Positions 20,728 to 31,250 of a DNA stretch of 34,788 bases are shown in pieces (position 1 is the first letter of the stretch; the number at the start of each line of letters is the position of its first letter). The stretch spans positions 1 to 34,788 of the forward strand of contig CANPWI010000003.1 in assembly GCA_947584125.1 (NCBI GenBank). Reading direction: 5' to 3'. The notes beneath the pieces were generated by a model. That model saw nothing but the letters and a program-made list of their open reading frames with translations. It made no database searches and was not told where the DNA came from. Source of the stretch: an uncultured Clostridia bacterium (GTDB taxonomy: Bacteria; Bacillota; Clostridia; TANB77; CAG-508). A program made the position numbers and the translations under genes.

Positions 20728-22924
20728 TTATTGTTTAATTTCTTCAGATATTTCATATTTACTAATCCAGAATCCTGAAAGTTCTTTTCCATTAAATGTG
20801 AATGCTTCTGGTATTTGGTAAACTCCGCTAGAATTATTTTTTACATCTTTTGTTACAAATTCTATACTTACTGTTTGAGTTGTATTGTTTAATTTATATG
20901 CATATCTTGGTACCCATACCCAATATGCTATTTGACCATTTGCTTTTGTTACAATATTTGCCCATCTTTTTTGTGAATAATCATACCAATTTTTTGGTGG
21001 TGATTTTGATATTGGAATATCACTATGTTCTTGTCCATTTTCGTCCCAATATACATAGTAGGTATTTTCTTTGTCTAAATTTGATAAATCTACTTCAATA
21101 GTTTTTGTTGTTACTTTTTGTCTTCCTATAGGCATATTTCCTTTCATTAAGCATACATCATATTCTTTTCCTTCTTGTACTTTTTCTATTGTATATGGTA
21201 GCTTTCCTGTATGTTTTAGTTCTCCATCTATATAAACCTTAAAATCGTCTCCTTCAGAATTTCCAGCAGATACTGTTATTGTATTTATATTTGAACTTAC
21301 TGTTAATTGGTCAGCTGTTCCCTCTGATATTTCATATTTACTTATCCAAAATCCTGAAAGTTCTTGGCCATTAAATGTAAATGCTTCTGGTATTTGGTAA
21401 ACTCCGCTAGAATTATTTTTTACATTTTTTGTAACAAATTCTACATCTACTCTTTGACTTTCTGTATTTAATATGTAGGCATATCTTGGTACATATACCC
21501 AAAATGCTACCTCTTGATTTGTTATTGTTACTATATTTGCCCAGCGTTTCTTTGCATAATCGTACCAATTACTTGGTGCTGGACCTTTATCTATTCTGTT
21601 TGCAATTTGCATATTTTGCCCATTTTCATCATAAGTTACATAGTATGTTGCCTCTGGGTTAAAATTGCTTATATCAACATATATTGTTTCTGTAGTTACC
21701 TCTTTATTTCCTAGCATTTTACCATCTTTTGCAAGTGTAACCTCATAAGTTGTTCCTGGTTCTAATCCTATTGCAGTATAAGGTAATGTTCCTGTATATT
21801 GTAATTTTCCGTTAATATATACTTGATAATCTCCTTCTTCTATTATACTTGATGATACTGTTAATTTACTAATATCTGTATTTACTAATAATTCTTGACC
21901 TCCAAATTCAGATATTTCGTATTTACTCATCCAGTATCCATTAAGTTGTTTACTGTTAAAAGTAAAAGCTTCTGGTAAAATAAAGCTAGAATCAAGTGTT
22001 TCTTCGCTTCCATCTGAATTTATGTATTTATCATCTTTACTTATAAACTTTGCATCAACACTTTGAGTATCATTATTTAATACATATTTATATCTTGGTA
22101 TCCATACCCAATATGCAACTTGGTTATTTGTTACTGTAACAATATTTGCATACATTTTGGTTTCATAGTTATACCAATCATCTGGTGCTTCAACTCTATC
22201 AATTCTTCCATATATTTTAGGGTTTTTACCATCTTTATCATAAGTAATGTAATATGTTGATTTTGGATTTAAATTACTTAAATCTGGTGTATTTAGATAA
22301 ATATTTCCTACTTTTTTATATGTACTTTCCTCTGGTGTTATTTCATCTACATTTGTATCTATTTTATCGTAATTTCCTTCATCCTCATCTTCAATTTCTC
22401 CTTCTGAATATCCCCATACTGGAATTCCTGTTTCTTTACACCATTTTACTCTTTTTTCACTATCTTCTGTATTAACATATTTATAATATAAAGTATTAGA
22501 TTGTATTATTACCTCGTTTTTATAATCTTCTTTAATATCTGGTATAACTGTTTCAATTCCTGGTTGACCAGCTAAGCCGTACATTTATTATAACTAAAGC
22601 TTGTGTTTGTTCTTCTTCGCCTTCTTCTGTTTCTCCTTCTGCTTCTTCTCCGTTTTCGCTTATTGCTTGTGGTTCTTCAGTATTTTCAGTTTCATTTTCT
22701 ACGCTTTCCATTCCTTTTTGTGCAATATATATTTCTGCTTGTTCTTGATAGGTTCGCATTTGACTAACAAAAGCAGATTTTTTTGTTCTTTCTATTATAC
22801 CATCTTCTCCAAATACAAATATTAATGTAACTGCTGCAATAATTAGTAAAACAATTATTGTTATTATAAGTGCTACAAGTGTTATACCTTTTTTATTTCT
22901 TACTTTGCTATAGTTTTTCTCCAT
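20728..22924 (-). CDS. Prepilin-like surface protein with three ~190-aa repeats; N-terminal pilin segment and ectodomain joined by a +1 shift at CGG (22579-22577), merged about 731 aa
   Basis: NKKGITLVALIITIIVLLIIAAVTL prepilin-like N-terminus in ORF 22553-22924; ectodomain repeats (WANIVTxxNxxVAxWVxVPRYxY, IPEAFTFNGxELSGFWISKYEIS) in ORF 20728-22584; junction ALVIINV-C-GGC-LAGQPGIETVIPDIKEDYKN. Confidence 0.87.
20750..22260 (-). repeat. Three tandem protein repeats, two near-identical in segments at DNA level (about 20755-20850 and 21335-21430)
   Basis: Shared DNA aatgcttctggtatttggtaaactccgctagaattattttttacat in both copies; third copy diverged. Confidence 0.85.
22576..22579 (-). other. 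Putative +1 frameshift signal CGGC in prepilin-like gene
   Basis: 0-frame ATA AAT GTA CGG CTT AGC TGG; +1 resumes GGC TTA GCT GGT CAA. Confidence 0.8.
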
Positions 22925-22955
22925 TTTTTCACCCCTTTATAAAAAACTATAACTT

Positions 22956-23630
22956 TTAATATACATTAACAAGAACAGCACGAGAGGTGTAAGAACTATT
23001 AGTACCACCAGAACTACGTCCATATCCGAATATTCTACCTTGATATCCTCTAATAAATAATCTATAATCTGTATCTATTTTATTTCCATTATAGCCTCTA
23101 GACCAGCGCTCTGTACTAACAGTTGCCTCTCCTCTTTTTTCTGCAAATGTACTACTACTATCATGAGAATATACATCACGTAAATAACTATAACCATCAT
23201 ATATCTTATATATATTTGATGTTGATTTTATTTGACTACTATTATATGTACATATACCTGCAACATATTCATATTTACCATTTGCCATTCCATATATTCC
23301 TGTTTCATTTCCTGTAGTTGTTTCTTCACTACTATTTGCTGGTGCATTTCCATATCCAGATGCAGATAAAAGTGCTGCAGCTCCCCATTCTATGTTTTTA
23401 ATCATGTGTACATCTACACCATCTGAACCTGAATTTTTATCTTTTGTTCCTATTGTTCCACCATCTGCTCCCATATTTCTTATACCAGTAAAAAATTCAT
23501 CTGCAGTTTTATTTGTTAAAACTGTTCCATCTGGTCTTGATTGGTATTGTGCTTGTACATTTATACTAAAAAATATACCTAAAATTGTTACAAGTAAAAA
23601 AATACTTGCAATTTTTCTTGTAAATCTCAT
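22956..23630 (-). CDS. Secreted protein with signal peptide, paralogous-looking to clostridial pilin-associated surface proteins
   Basis: MRFTRKIASIFLLVTILGIFFSINVQAQ signal peptide; MIKNIEWGAAALLSASGYG motif; start 23630 with SD. Confidence 0.6.
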   Translation of the reverse strand: MRFTRKIASIFLLVTILGIFFSINVQAQYQSRPDGTVLTNKTADEFFTGIRNMGADGGTIGTKDKNSGSDGVDVHMIKNIEWGAAALLSASGYGNAPANSSEETTTGNETGIYGMANGKYEYVAGICTYNSSQIKSTSNIYKIYDGYSYLRDVYSHDSSSTFAEKRGEATVSTERWSRGYNGNKIDTDYRLFIRGYQGRIFGYGRSSGGTNSSYTSRAVLVNVY

Positions 23631-23742
23631 AATTTTCCTCCTTTGTAATTTAATAAAATTTATTATATTCCTTTTGTATAATATTAACATTCGTGTATTT
23701 TTTTGTCAATTATTTTTATAACTTTTCAGTTCCTTTTTGTTA

Positions 23743-23776
23743 AAAAAATTGGTCACTAAAATGTGACCAATTTTTT
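23743..23776. terminator. Terminator at dapL 3' end
   Basis: AAAAAATTGGTCAC-TAAAAT-GTGACCAATTTTTT. Confidence 0.8.
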
Positions 23777-24989
23777 ACTTTCTACTATCAAGTATTATTC
23801 TTTGTATTGCTTCTATTGTATTTTCTCTTGAGCCAAATGCTGTTAGTCTAAAATATCCTTCTCCATGTTCTCCAAATCCTACTCCTGGTGTTCCAACTAC
23901 TCCTGCATTTTCTAAAAGTTCATCAAAGAAACTCCATGATGTGTGTCCCTTTGGAACTTTTAACCATATATATGGTGCATTTACTCCTCCATATACTGTA
24001 AATCCTGCTTCTTGTAATCCTTCTCTAATTATTCTTGCATTTTCTAAATAATATTGTATATTTTCTTTTATTTCTTCCATACCTTTTTCTGTGTACATTG
24101 CTTCTGCTGCTTTTTGTGTTAGGTATGGCACTCCGTTAAATTTTGTGCATTGTCTTCTGTTCCATAGTTTGTTTAACTCTACCTCTTTTCCGTCTTTTGT
24201 GTAACCCTTTAATTCTTTTGGAACTACGGTATATGCACATCTTACACCTGTAAATCCTGCTGTTTTTGAAAAGCTTCTAAATTCTATTGCTACCTCTTTT
24301 GCTCCTTCTATTTCATAAATGCTATGTGGAACATTTTCTTCTGTTATAAATGCTTCATAAGCAGAATCAAATAGTATTACGGATTTGTTATTTCTTGCAT
24401 AATCTACCCATACTTTTAATTGGTCTTTTGTTAATACTGTTCCTGTTGGATTGTTAGGGAAGCATAAATAAATCATATCAACTTTTTCTTTTGGTAAGTC
24501 TGGTACAAATTTATTTTCTGATGTAGCTGGTATGTATATTATGTTTTTCCTTCCTGCCATAATATTTGTATCTAAATATACGGGATATACTGGGTCTGTT
24601 ATTGCAACAGTATTATTTGTACTAAATATTTCTCCAATGTTTCCTGTATCGCATTTTGCTCCATCTGATACAAATATTTCATCTTTTTGTATGTCGATTC
24701 CTCTTTTTTTATAGTCAAATTCAACTATTTTTTCTCTTAAGAAATCATAACCTTGTTCTGGGCCATATCCTCTAAATGTTTCTTTTTTTCCCATTTCATC
24801 TGCTGCTTTTTTCATTGCTTCTACTACTGTTGGTACTATTGGTCTTGTTACATCTCCAATTCCTAATTTTATTATTTTCTTTTCTGGATGTTTTTTTGTA
24901 AATTCTTCTACTTTTTTTGCTATTGTAGAAAATAAATAACTTTCTTGTAAATCTAAAAAATTTTCATTTATATAACTCATATTCGTCAA
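23775..24989 (-). CDS. dapL: LL-diaminopimelate aminotransferase
   Basis: [59 protein letters not shown]. Confidence 0.95.
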   Translation of the reverse strand: MTNMSYINENFLDLQESYLFSTIAKKVEEFTKKHPEKKIIKLGIGDVTRPIVPTVVEAMKKAADEMGKKETFRGYGPEQGYDFLREKIVEFDYKKRGIDIQKDEIFVSDGAKCDTGNIGEIFSTNNTVAITDPVYPVYLDTNIMAGRKNIIYIPATSENKFVPDLPKEKVDMIYLCFPNNPTGTVLTKDQLKVWVDYARNNKSVILFDSAYEAFITEENVPHSIYEIEGAKEVAIEFRSFSKTAGFTGVRCAYTVVPKELKGYTKDGKEVELNKLWNRRQCTKFNGVPYLTQKAAEAMYTEKGMEEIKENIQYYLENARIIREGLQEAGFTVYGGVNAPYIWLKVPKGHTSWSFFDELLENAGVVGTPGVGFGEHGEGYFRLTAFGSRENTIEAIQRIILDSRK

Positions 24990-24996
24990 TCCTTTC

Positions 24997-25836
24997 TTAT
25001 ATTATATATTCTCCTTCAAATACAGTTTTTGCAGGTCCTGTCATATATACATGGTTGTCTTGTTTGTTCCATTCTATTTCTAAAGTTCCTCCTAATAGTT
25101 CTACTTTTACTTTTTCATTTGTGTAACCATTTAATACACAGGCAACTGCTGTAGCACAAGCTCCTGTTCCGCAAGCAAGTGTTTCTCCTGCTCCTCTTTC
25201 CCAAACTCTCATTTTTATATTTTCTTTATCTAAAATTTCTATAAATTCTATATTACATCTTTTTGGAAAATGACTGTCTATTTCTAGCACTTTTCCATAT
25301 TTGTTTACATTAAAATCTTTAACATTTTCAACTATTGTTATTGCATGTGGATTTCCCATAGATACGCAAGTAAATTTAAATTTTTTTCCTTCTGCTTCAA
25401 GTTCTAAATTTTTTACTATTTTTTCGTCCGATATTACTGGTATTTTTTCTGGTGAAAGTATTGGTTCTCCCATATCTACTCTAACAGTTTCTACCTTTCC
25501 ATCTTTTACATTTAATTTTAATATTTTAATTCCAGCTAGTGTTTCTATTGAAACTGTTGTAGAATTTGTTAATCCTTTATCAAAAACAAATTTTCCTACA
25601 CATCTAATTCCATTTCCGCACATTTCCGCTTCGCTTCCATCAAAATTAAACATTCTCATTTTAAAATCTGCATTTTCACTATTGCAAATTAAAATAATTC
25701 CATCTGACCCAACACCGAAATGTCTGTCACTCATTTTTTGTGCAAGACTACTTATATCTTCTGGTATATTACCTTTTGTGCAGTCAATATACACATAATC
25801 ATTACCTAGTCCATGCATTTTTGTAAATTTTATCAT
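24997..25836 (-). CDS. dapF: Diaminopimelate epimerase
   Basis: [42 protein letters not shown]. Confidence 0.97.
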   Translation of the reverse strand: MIKFTKMHGLGNDYVYIDCTKGNIPEDISSLAQKMSDRHFGVGSDGIILICNSENADFKMRMFNFDGSEAEMCGNGIRCVGKFVFDKGLTNSTTVSIETLAGIKILKLNVKDGKVETVRVDMGEPILSPEKIPVISDEKIVKNLELEAEGKKFKFTCVSMGNPHAITIVENVKDFNVNKYGKVLEIDSHFPKRCNIEFIEILDKENIKMRVWERGAGETLACGTGACATAVACVLNGYTNEKVKVELLGGTLEIEWNKQDNHVYMTGPAKTVFEGEYII

Positions 25837-26038
25837 ACTAATCCTTCCTTTATTTAGTTTAAAAATGGATTAACATTTTTAAACTTATTTCTTTGAAAGT
25901 ACATTATTAAAATACAATATATTTATATTATATTAACTTGTATTATATCTCATGATTATTTTTTTTTCAATAATTTGTATCACTTTTATTTTTTAGTGGT
26001 ATAATTAGAATATATTTTATAGAAAAGAGGGAATTAAA

Positions 26039-28657
26039 ATGGGAGAATTAAAAAAGGAAACTATTGATACTACCTTACTTTATGGTGAAGACTGCATTTT
26101 ACCTACTAACGATTTTATTAAAAAATACAACATTAATTCTACAGGTCTTACTATAAAAGAGGCAGAAAAAAGAGTTTCTACTTATGGATTAAATGAATTA
26201 TCCAAAGGTAAAGAAAAAAAATGGTATAACTATTTTTTTAAGAGTTTATTTAGTACATTTAATAGTATTTTATTAGGTATTTCTCTTATACTTTTTTATA
26301 CGGATGTACTTTTAGCTGAAACTCCAAGTTATGCTAATATAATTGTTATATTAGTTCTTGTTCTTGCAAGTACCATACTTGAATTTTCAGAAGAGTTTAA
26401 ATCAAATAAGGCTGCTGAAAAATTGCGTAGTTTAGTAGAAACATCTACAACTGTTTTAAGAGATAATAATAAAATAAAATTATCTGTTAAAAATATTACT
26501 TTAGGTGATACTGTTATTCTTTCTGCTGGTGATATGATACCTGCTGATTTAAGAATAATAGAGTCTAAAGATTTATATGTAGGTCAATCTTCTCTTACTG
26601 GTGAATCTGATGCTGTTAAGAAATTAAGTGTTTCTGAACACTCTAATAAAGATGATATTGAAAATATTACAGATTTAGACACTATTGCTTTTATGGGTAC
26701 AAATGTAATTAGTGGTAGTGCAAAGGGTGTTGTTATAAAGCTTGCTAAGGATTCTTATTTTGGAAAAATTTCTCGTACAATTACATCAGGTAAACCTAAG
26801 ACAAGTTTTCAAAAAGGTATTGAAAATGTTAGTAAATTATTAATTAAATTTATGTTAGTTATGATACCTATAACATTTTTGGTAAATTGTTATAAACATA
26901 ATACACTAACTGCATTTACATTTGCAGTTGCAATAGCTATTGGTATAACTCCTTTACTTTTACCTGTTATTCTTTCTTCAACACTTGCTAAAGGTGCTGT
27001 TAGAATGTCTAAAAAGAAAACTATCGTAAAACAATTAGATTCTATTCAAAGTTTTGGAGCTATGAATATTTTGTGTACTGATAAAACTGGTACTTTAACA
27101 GAAGATAGAATTGTTTTAGAAAAGTATTTAAATATAAAAGGTGAAGAAGATTTTAGAGTATTAAAGCATGCATTTTTAAATGCGTATTTTCAAACTGGAT
27201 TAAAGGGAAATATTGATGAAGCAATTATTGCTAGAGCTGAAAAACAAGATGTATTTAGTATTCAAGAAAAGTATAAAAAAGTTGATGAAATACCTTTTGA
27301 TTTTTCAAGAAGAAGACTTTCAGTTGTAGTAACTGATGGAACTAAAAAGCAATTAATAACAAAAGGTGCTACTGAGGAAATATTAGATATTTGTACTATG
27401 GTTGATTATCAAGGTGAGGTTTCTCCTTTGACTAAAGATATAAAAGAACAAATATTAACGATAAGCAAAAACTTAAATAAAGAAGGTTTAAGGGTTGTTG
27501 CTGTTTGTCAGAAAAATGATATAAATGATATAGAAAATTTTAGTGTTAAAGATGAAAGTAAAATGGTTTTAATGGGATTTATAGGATTTTTAGATCCACC
27601 AAAAGAAAGTGCTAAGGCTTCTATAGAAAAACTTAATAAAGCTGGAATTAGAGTTATTGTTCTTACTGGGGATAATCCAGAGGTTACTAAAACAGTATGT
27701 GATAAGGTAAATATACATTCTTCAAATATTGTTGTTGGTAGTAAAATTGATAAACTTTCAGATATTGCACTTTTAAGGTTATTAAAAAGAGTTAATATTT
27801 TTGCTAAATTATCTCCTATTCAAAAAGCCAGAATTGTTCGTTTATTAAAAGAATCTGGAAATGTTGTAGGATATATGGGTGATGGTATTAATGATAGTCC
27901 TTCTCTTTTAAATAGTGATGTTGGTATTTCTGTTGATACTGCTGTTGATATTGCAAAAGAAACTGCTGATATTATTTTACTTGAAAAGGATTTGAATGTT
28001 CTTCTTGATGGTGTTTTTGAAGGAAGAAAAACATTTTGTAATTTGTTAAAATATATTAAACTTGCTGTAAGTTTTAACTTTGGAGAGGTTTTATCAGTAT
28101 TAATTGCAAGTATCTTCTTACCATTTTTACCTATAACTCCTATCCAATTACTTGTTCAAAGTTTACTTTATGATATAGGTCAATTAACTATACCTTTTGA
28201 TAATGTAGATAAGGAATATTTAAATAAACCTAAACCTTGGAATTTGAATAGTATAAAGAATTTTATGTTTGTTATGGGACCAACTAGTTCTATATTTGAT
28301 TTAATTATTTTTGCTACATTATGGTTTGGATATGGTTTAAGAGCTGGAGATAGTGCTACTTTCCAAACAATTTGGTTCTCTTATGGTGTTGTTTCAAATC
28401 TTGTAGGATTACACATAATTAGAACTGCAAAATTACCATTTGTACAAAGTAATGCTTCTAAAATAGTTTATGCATCTTCTATTTTATTAAGTATTGTAGC
28501 ATTAATTGTACCTTACACAATTATAGGTAAATTTATTGGACTTGTACCTCTTCCATTACATTTTATAGGATTTATACTTATTATCCCTGTAATTTACAGT
28601 ATTGTTGCAAGTATTGTTAAAAAATTTTATGTTAGAAAATATGGCGAATGGATTTAA
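26039..28657 (+). CDS. mgtA: P-type ATPase, Mg2+-importing MgtA/MgtB type
   Basis: CTDKTGTLTEDRI, GDMIPADLRI, TGDNPEVTKTVCDKV, GDGINDSPSL; C-terminal VMGPTSSIFDLIIFATLWF typical of MgtA. Confidence 0.88.
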   Translation: MGELKKETIDTTLLYGEDCILPTNDFIKKYNINSTGLTIKEAEKRVSTYGLNELSKGKEKKWYNYFFKSLFSTFNSILLGISLILFYTDVLLAETPSYANIIVILVLVLASTILEFSEEFKSNKAAEKLRSLVETSTTVLRDNNKIKLSVKNITLGDTVILSAGDMIPADLRIIESKDLYVGQSSLTGESDAVKKLSVSEHSNKDDIENITDLDTIAFMGTNVISGSAKGVVIKLAKDSYFGKISRTITSGKPKTSFQKGIENVSKLLIKFMLVMIPITFLVNCYKHNTLTAFTFAVAIAIGITPLLLPVILSSTLAKGAVRMSKKKTIVKQLDSIQSFGAMNILCTDKTGTLTEDRIVLEKYLNIKGEEDFRVLKHAFLNAYFQTGLKGNIDEAIIARAEKQDVFSIQEKYKKVDEIPFDFSRRRLSVVVTDGTKKQLITKGATEEILDICTMVDYQGEVSPLTKDIKEQILTISKNLNKEGLRVVAVCQKNDINDIENFSVKDESKMVLMGFIGFLDPPKESAKASIEKLNKAGIRVIVLTGDNPEVTKTVCDKVNIHSSNIVVGSKIDKLSDIALLRLLKRVNIFAKLSPIQKARIVRLLKESGNVVGYMGDGINDSPSLLNSDVGISVDTAVDIAKETADIILLEKDLNVLLDGVFEGRKTFCNLLKYIKLAVSFNFGEVLSVLIASIFLPFLPITPIQLLVQSLLYDIGQLTIPFDNVDKEYLNKPKPWNLNSIKNFMFVMGPTSSIFDLIIFATLWFGYGLRAGDSATFQTIWFSYGVVSNLVGLHIIRTAKLPFVQSNASKIVYASSILLSIVALIVPYTIIGKFIGLVPLPLHFIGFILIIPVIYSIVASIVKKFYVRKYGEWI

Positions 28658-28724
28658 TTAATTATTTTATGTACTTTTTGTTTTTTTGAATAATATACTA
28701 TAATAAAAAGGGAGGGTTTTATAT

Positions 28725-30548
28725 ATGTGTGGTATTATTGGATATGTAGGTAAAAAAAATGCTACTCCAATACTAATTAATGGTTTATTAAATTTAGAGT
28801 ACAGAGGATATGATTCTGCTGGAATTTCTACGCTTGAGTCTACTTGTATTTCTAATATAAAAACAAAAGGTAGAGTTAAAAATTTATATGATAAAGATAT
28901 AGATTCTTTAGAAGGTACCATTGGAATTGCCCATACAAGATGGGCAACTCATGGTAAACCTTCTGATGAAAACTCTCACCCACATTTAGATAATAGCAAA
29001 ACTTTTTCTGTTGTGCATAATGGAATTATTGAAAATTACAAAGAGTTAAAAAGTTTTTTAGAACAAAATAATTATTATTTTCTTTCTCAAACAGATACAG
29101 AAGTTATTCCTAATCTTATTCATTATTATTATACAAAAAATAATAATTTTTTAAAATCTGTAAATGAAGCTTGTAAATGCTTAAAGGGCAGTTATGCAAT
29201 AGAGGTTCTTTGTAAAAATGATAAGGATAATATTATTGTTGTAAGACATGATAGTCCTTTAGTTATAGGTGTAAATGAAGATGATAAATATGTTTCATCA
29301 GATATACCTGCTATTTTAAGTTATTCAAATAATTTTTATTTGTTAGATAATGATGAATTTGCAATGATTAGTAATTCTGAAATTAATTTTTATGATATTA
29401 ATTTAAATAAAATAGAAAAAAAATTAAAACATTTTGATTATGATATAACCTCTAGTCAAAAAAATGGTTATGAAGATTTTATGCTAAAGGAAATTTTTGA
29501 GCAACCTAATTCCGTAAGAGAAACTATTGGTTCACATTTATCACCAGATTCTTTAATTAGTTTTAATGATTTTGATTTTAAATTAGAAGATTTGAAAAAT
29601 ATTAATCAAATTTATATTGTTGCTTGTGGTACAGCTATGCATGCAGGTTTAAGTTGTAAAAATACTTTTGAAAAATTATTACATATACCTGTTACTGTTG
29701 AAATTGCATCTGAATTTAGATATAGAAATCCAATAATAGATAATAAAACTTTAGCTATATATGTTAGTCAATCTGGAGAAACTGCTGATACTATTGCAGC
29801 TCTTAAACTTGCAAAAACAAATGGTGCTAAAACTATTGCAATTACAAATGTAATAGGAAGCTCTATTACAAGAGAAGCAGATTTTAGTTTATACACTCAT
29901 GCTGGTCCTGAAATTGCTGTTGCTTCAACAAAGGCTTATACATCTCAAATTGTATTGTTAAATATTTTAGCAATTTATTTTGCTGAAACTTTAGATTTTG
30001 CTGATAAAAATTTTTTAAATAGTTTAAAAAATGAAATTCTTTTATTACCAAATAAAATAGAATATGTATTAAAAAATCCAGACAATATTAAAAATATTGC
30101 AAAAACTGTTGCGAGTAAAAAAGATATTTTCTTTTTGGGTAGAGGTATTGATTATACAGTTGCACTTGAGGCTTCTTTAAAATTAAAGGAAATATCTTAT
30201 ATACATTCAGAAGCTTACGCATCTGGTGAGTTAAAGCATGGGCCAATAGCTTTAATTGAAAATGGTGTAACGGTTGTTTCTATTCTAACGGATTTAGAAC
30301 TTTTAGAAAAATCTATTAGTAATATTGAGGAAGTTATTGCAAGAGGAGCAAGCACATTTGTTATTACAAATCAAGAATTAGTAAATTCTAATTATAATTA
30401 TGTTATAAATATACCAAAAACAAATAAGTTCCTTTCTCCTATTTTATCTATTATACCTTTACAATTATTTGCATATTATATTGCAAAAGAGAAAAATTTA
30501 GATGTGGATAAACCAAGAAATCTTGCTAAATCCGTAACAGTTGAGTAA
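28725..30548 (+). CDS. glmS: Glutamine-fructose-6-phosphate aminotransferase
   Basis: MCGIIGYVGKKNA, RGYDSAGIS, HTRWATHGKPSDENSHPH, SQSGETADTIAAL, KPRNLAKSVTVE. Confidence 0.97.
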   Translation: MCGIIGYVGKKNATPILINGLLNLEYRGYDSAGISTLESTCISNIKTKGRVKNLYDKDIDSLEGTIGIAHTRWATHGKPSDENSHPHLDNSKTFSVVHNGIIENYKELKSFLEQNNYYFLSQTDTEVIPNLIHYYYTKNNNFLKSVNEACKCLKGSYAIEVLCKNDKDNIIVVRHDSPLVIGVNEDDKYVSSDIPAILSYSNNFYLLDNDEFAMISNSEINFYDINLNKIEKKLKHFDYDITSSQKNGYEDFMLKEIFEQPNSVRETIGSHLSPDSLISFNDFDFKLEDLKNINQIYIVACGTAMHAGLSCKNTFEKLLHIPVTVEIASEFRYRNPIIDNKTLAIYVSQSGETADTIAALKLAKTNGAKTIAITNVIGSSITREADFSLYTHAGPEIAVASTKAYTSQIVLLNILAIYFAETLDFADKNFLNSLKNEILLLPNKIEYVLKNPDNIKNIAKTVASKKDIFFLGRGIDYTVALEASLKLKEISYIHSEAYASGELKHGPIALIENGVTVVSILTDLELLEKSISNIEEVIARGASTFVITNQELVNSNYNYVINIPKTNKFLSPILSIIPLQLFAYYIAKEKNLDVDKPRNLAKSVTVE

Positions 30549-30554
30549 TTTTTT

Positions 30555-30812
30555 TCATATTAATATTTTTATTATTATTAGGAGTATCGCACCTGGTACT
30601 CCTAATATTCCTACAAAAATAGATGTTATATAATTTAATCCTATATGAAAATTAAATGCGCCTCCTATTAAATTAATAACATATATTAATAAACCTCCTA
30701 AAATGGAATTTAAAACTAATTTTAATATGCTTTTTAAAGGTAATATAAATATTTTTCCAAAAATAAATAAAAAACAAATACATGCTAAAAATGTTAATAC
30801 ATTATTATCCAA
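30555..30812 (-). CDS. bofA: BofA-family (pro-sigmaK processing inhibitor) membrane protein
   Basis: Small hydrophobic protein, LNSILGGLLIYVINLIGG...GILGVPGAILLIIIKI; next to YaaL-like gene. Confidence 0.8.
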   Translation of the reverse strand: MDNNVLTFLACICFLFIFGKIFILPLKSILKLVLNSILGGLLIYVINLIGGAFNFHIGLNYITSIFVGILGVPGAILLIIIKILI

Positions 30813-30883
30813 AATTTAATCACCTGTCCTTTTTTATATTACTATGATTAAATTTTGGTTGTTATGACTAAAATAAATTTTTA

Positions 30884-31180
30884 TTACACTACTTTACTTT
30901 CTTGTTCTTTTCTAAGCTTAACCTCTTTTATTCTGTCTAAAATTATCCCTTTATTTTTTGCTTTTTTTAATAAATAATTTAATTTTGCTTGACTTGCTTT
31001 TATTTGATATAAGTAGTAGTCTATAAGTTCTCCTTCCGCATATTCATAATTTTTGTTAGCGTTTTCTAATTCCTTTTTTGTTTCTATAATACTTGACATT
31101 AATGCCATGTCATGTTCTTCTTCTGTTTTTTCCTTTATTATATATTCTTTTATATATTCTTCATATACCATAATATTCAC
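30884..31180 (-). CDS. DUF2508 (YaaL-like) protein
   Basis: MALMSSIIETKKELENANKNYEYAEGELIDYYLYQIKASQAKLNYLLKKAKNKGI; upstream of bofA. Confidence 0.75.
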   Translation of the reverse strand: MNIMVYEEYIKEYIIKEKTEEEHDMALMSSIIETKKELENANKNYEYAEGELIDYYLYQIKASQAKLNYLLKKAKNKGIILDRIKEVKLRKEQESKVV

Positions 31181-31207
31181 CTCATAAATTCTATTAGTAG
31201 TATATGC

Positions 31208-31249
31208 AAAAAGAGTTAATATATTCCTTAAAATATATTAACTCTTTTT
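31208..31249 (-). terminator. Terminator downstream of rnhB
   Basis: AAAAAGAGTTAATATATT-CCTTAA-AATATATTAACTCTTTTT. Confidence 0.75.
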
Positions 31250-31250
31250 T

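Noticed and set aside
690-22924. Random pseudogenization or assembly indels in five genes
   Set aside because: All five breaks have the same direction (+1), each coincides with an in-frame CGG, each gives Gly at the junction, and downstream frames are intact with no further lesions. Not excluded experimentally.
25886-26038. Mg2+ riboswitch (ykoK/M-box) upstream of mgtA
   Set aside because: Leader is short and AT-rich with no M-box-like conserved elements visible.
28658-28724. glmS ribozyme upstream of glmS
   Set aside because: Only ~67 nt of AT-rich intergenic sequence, no recognisable ribozyme core.
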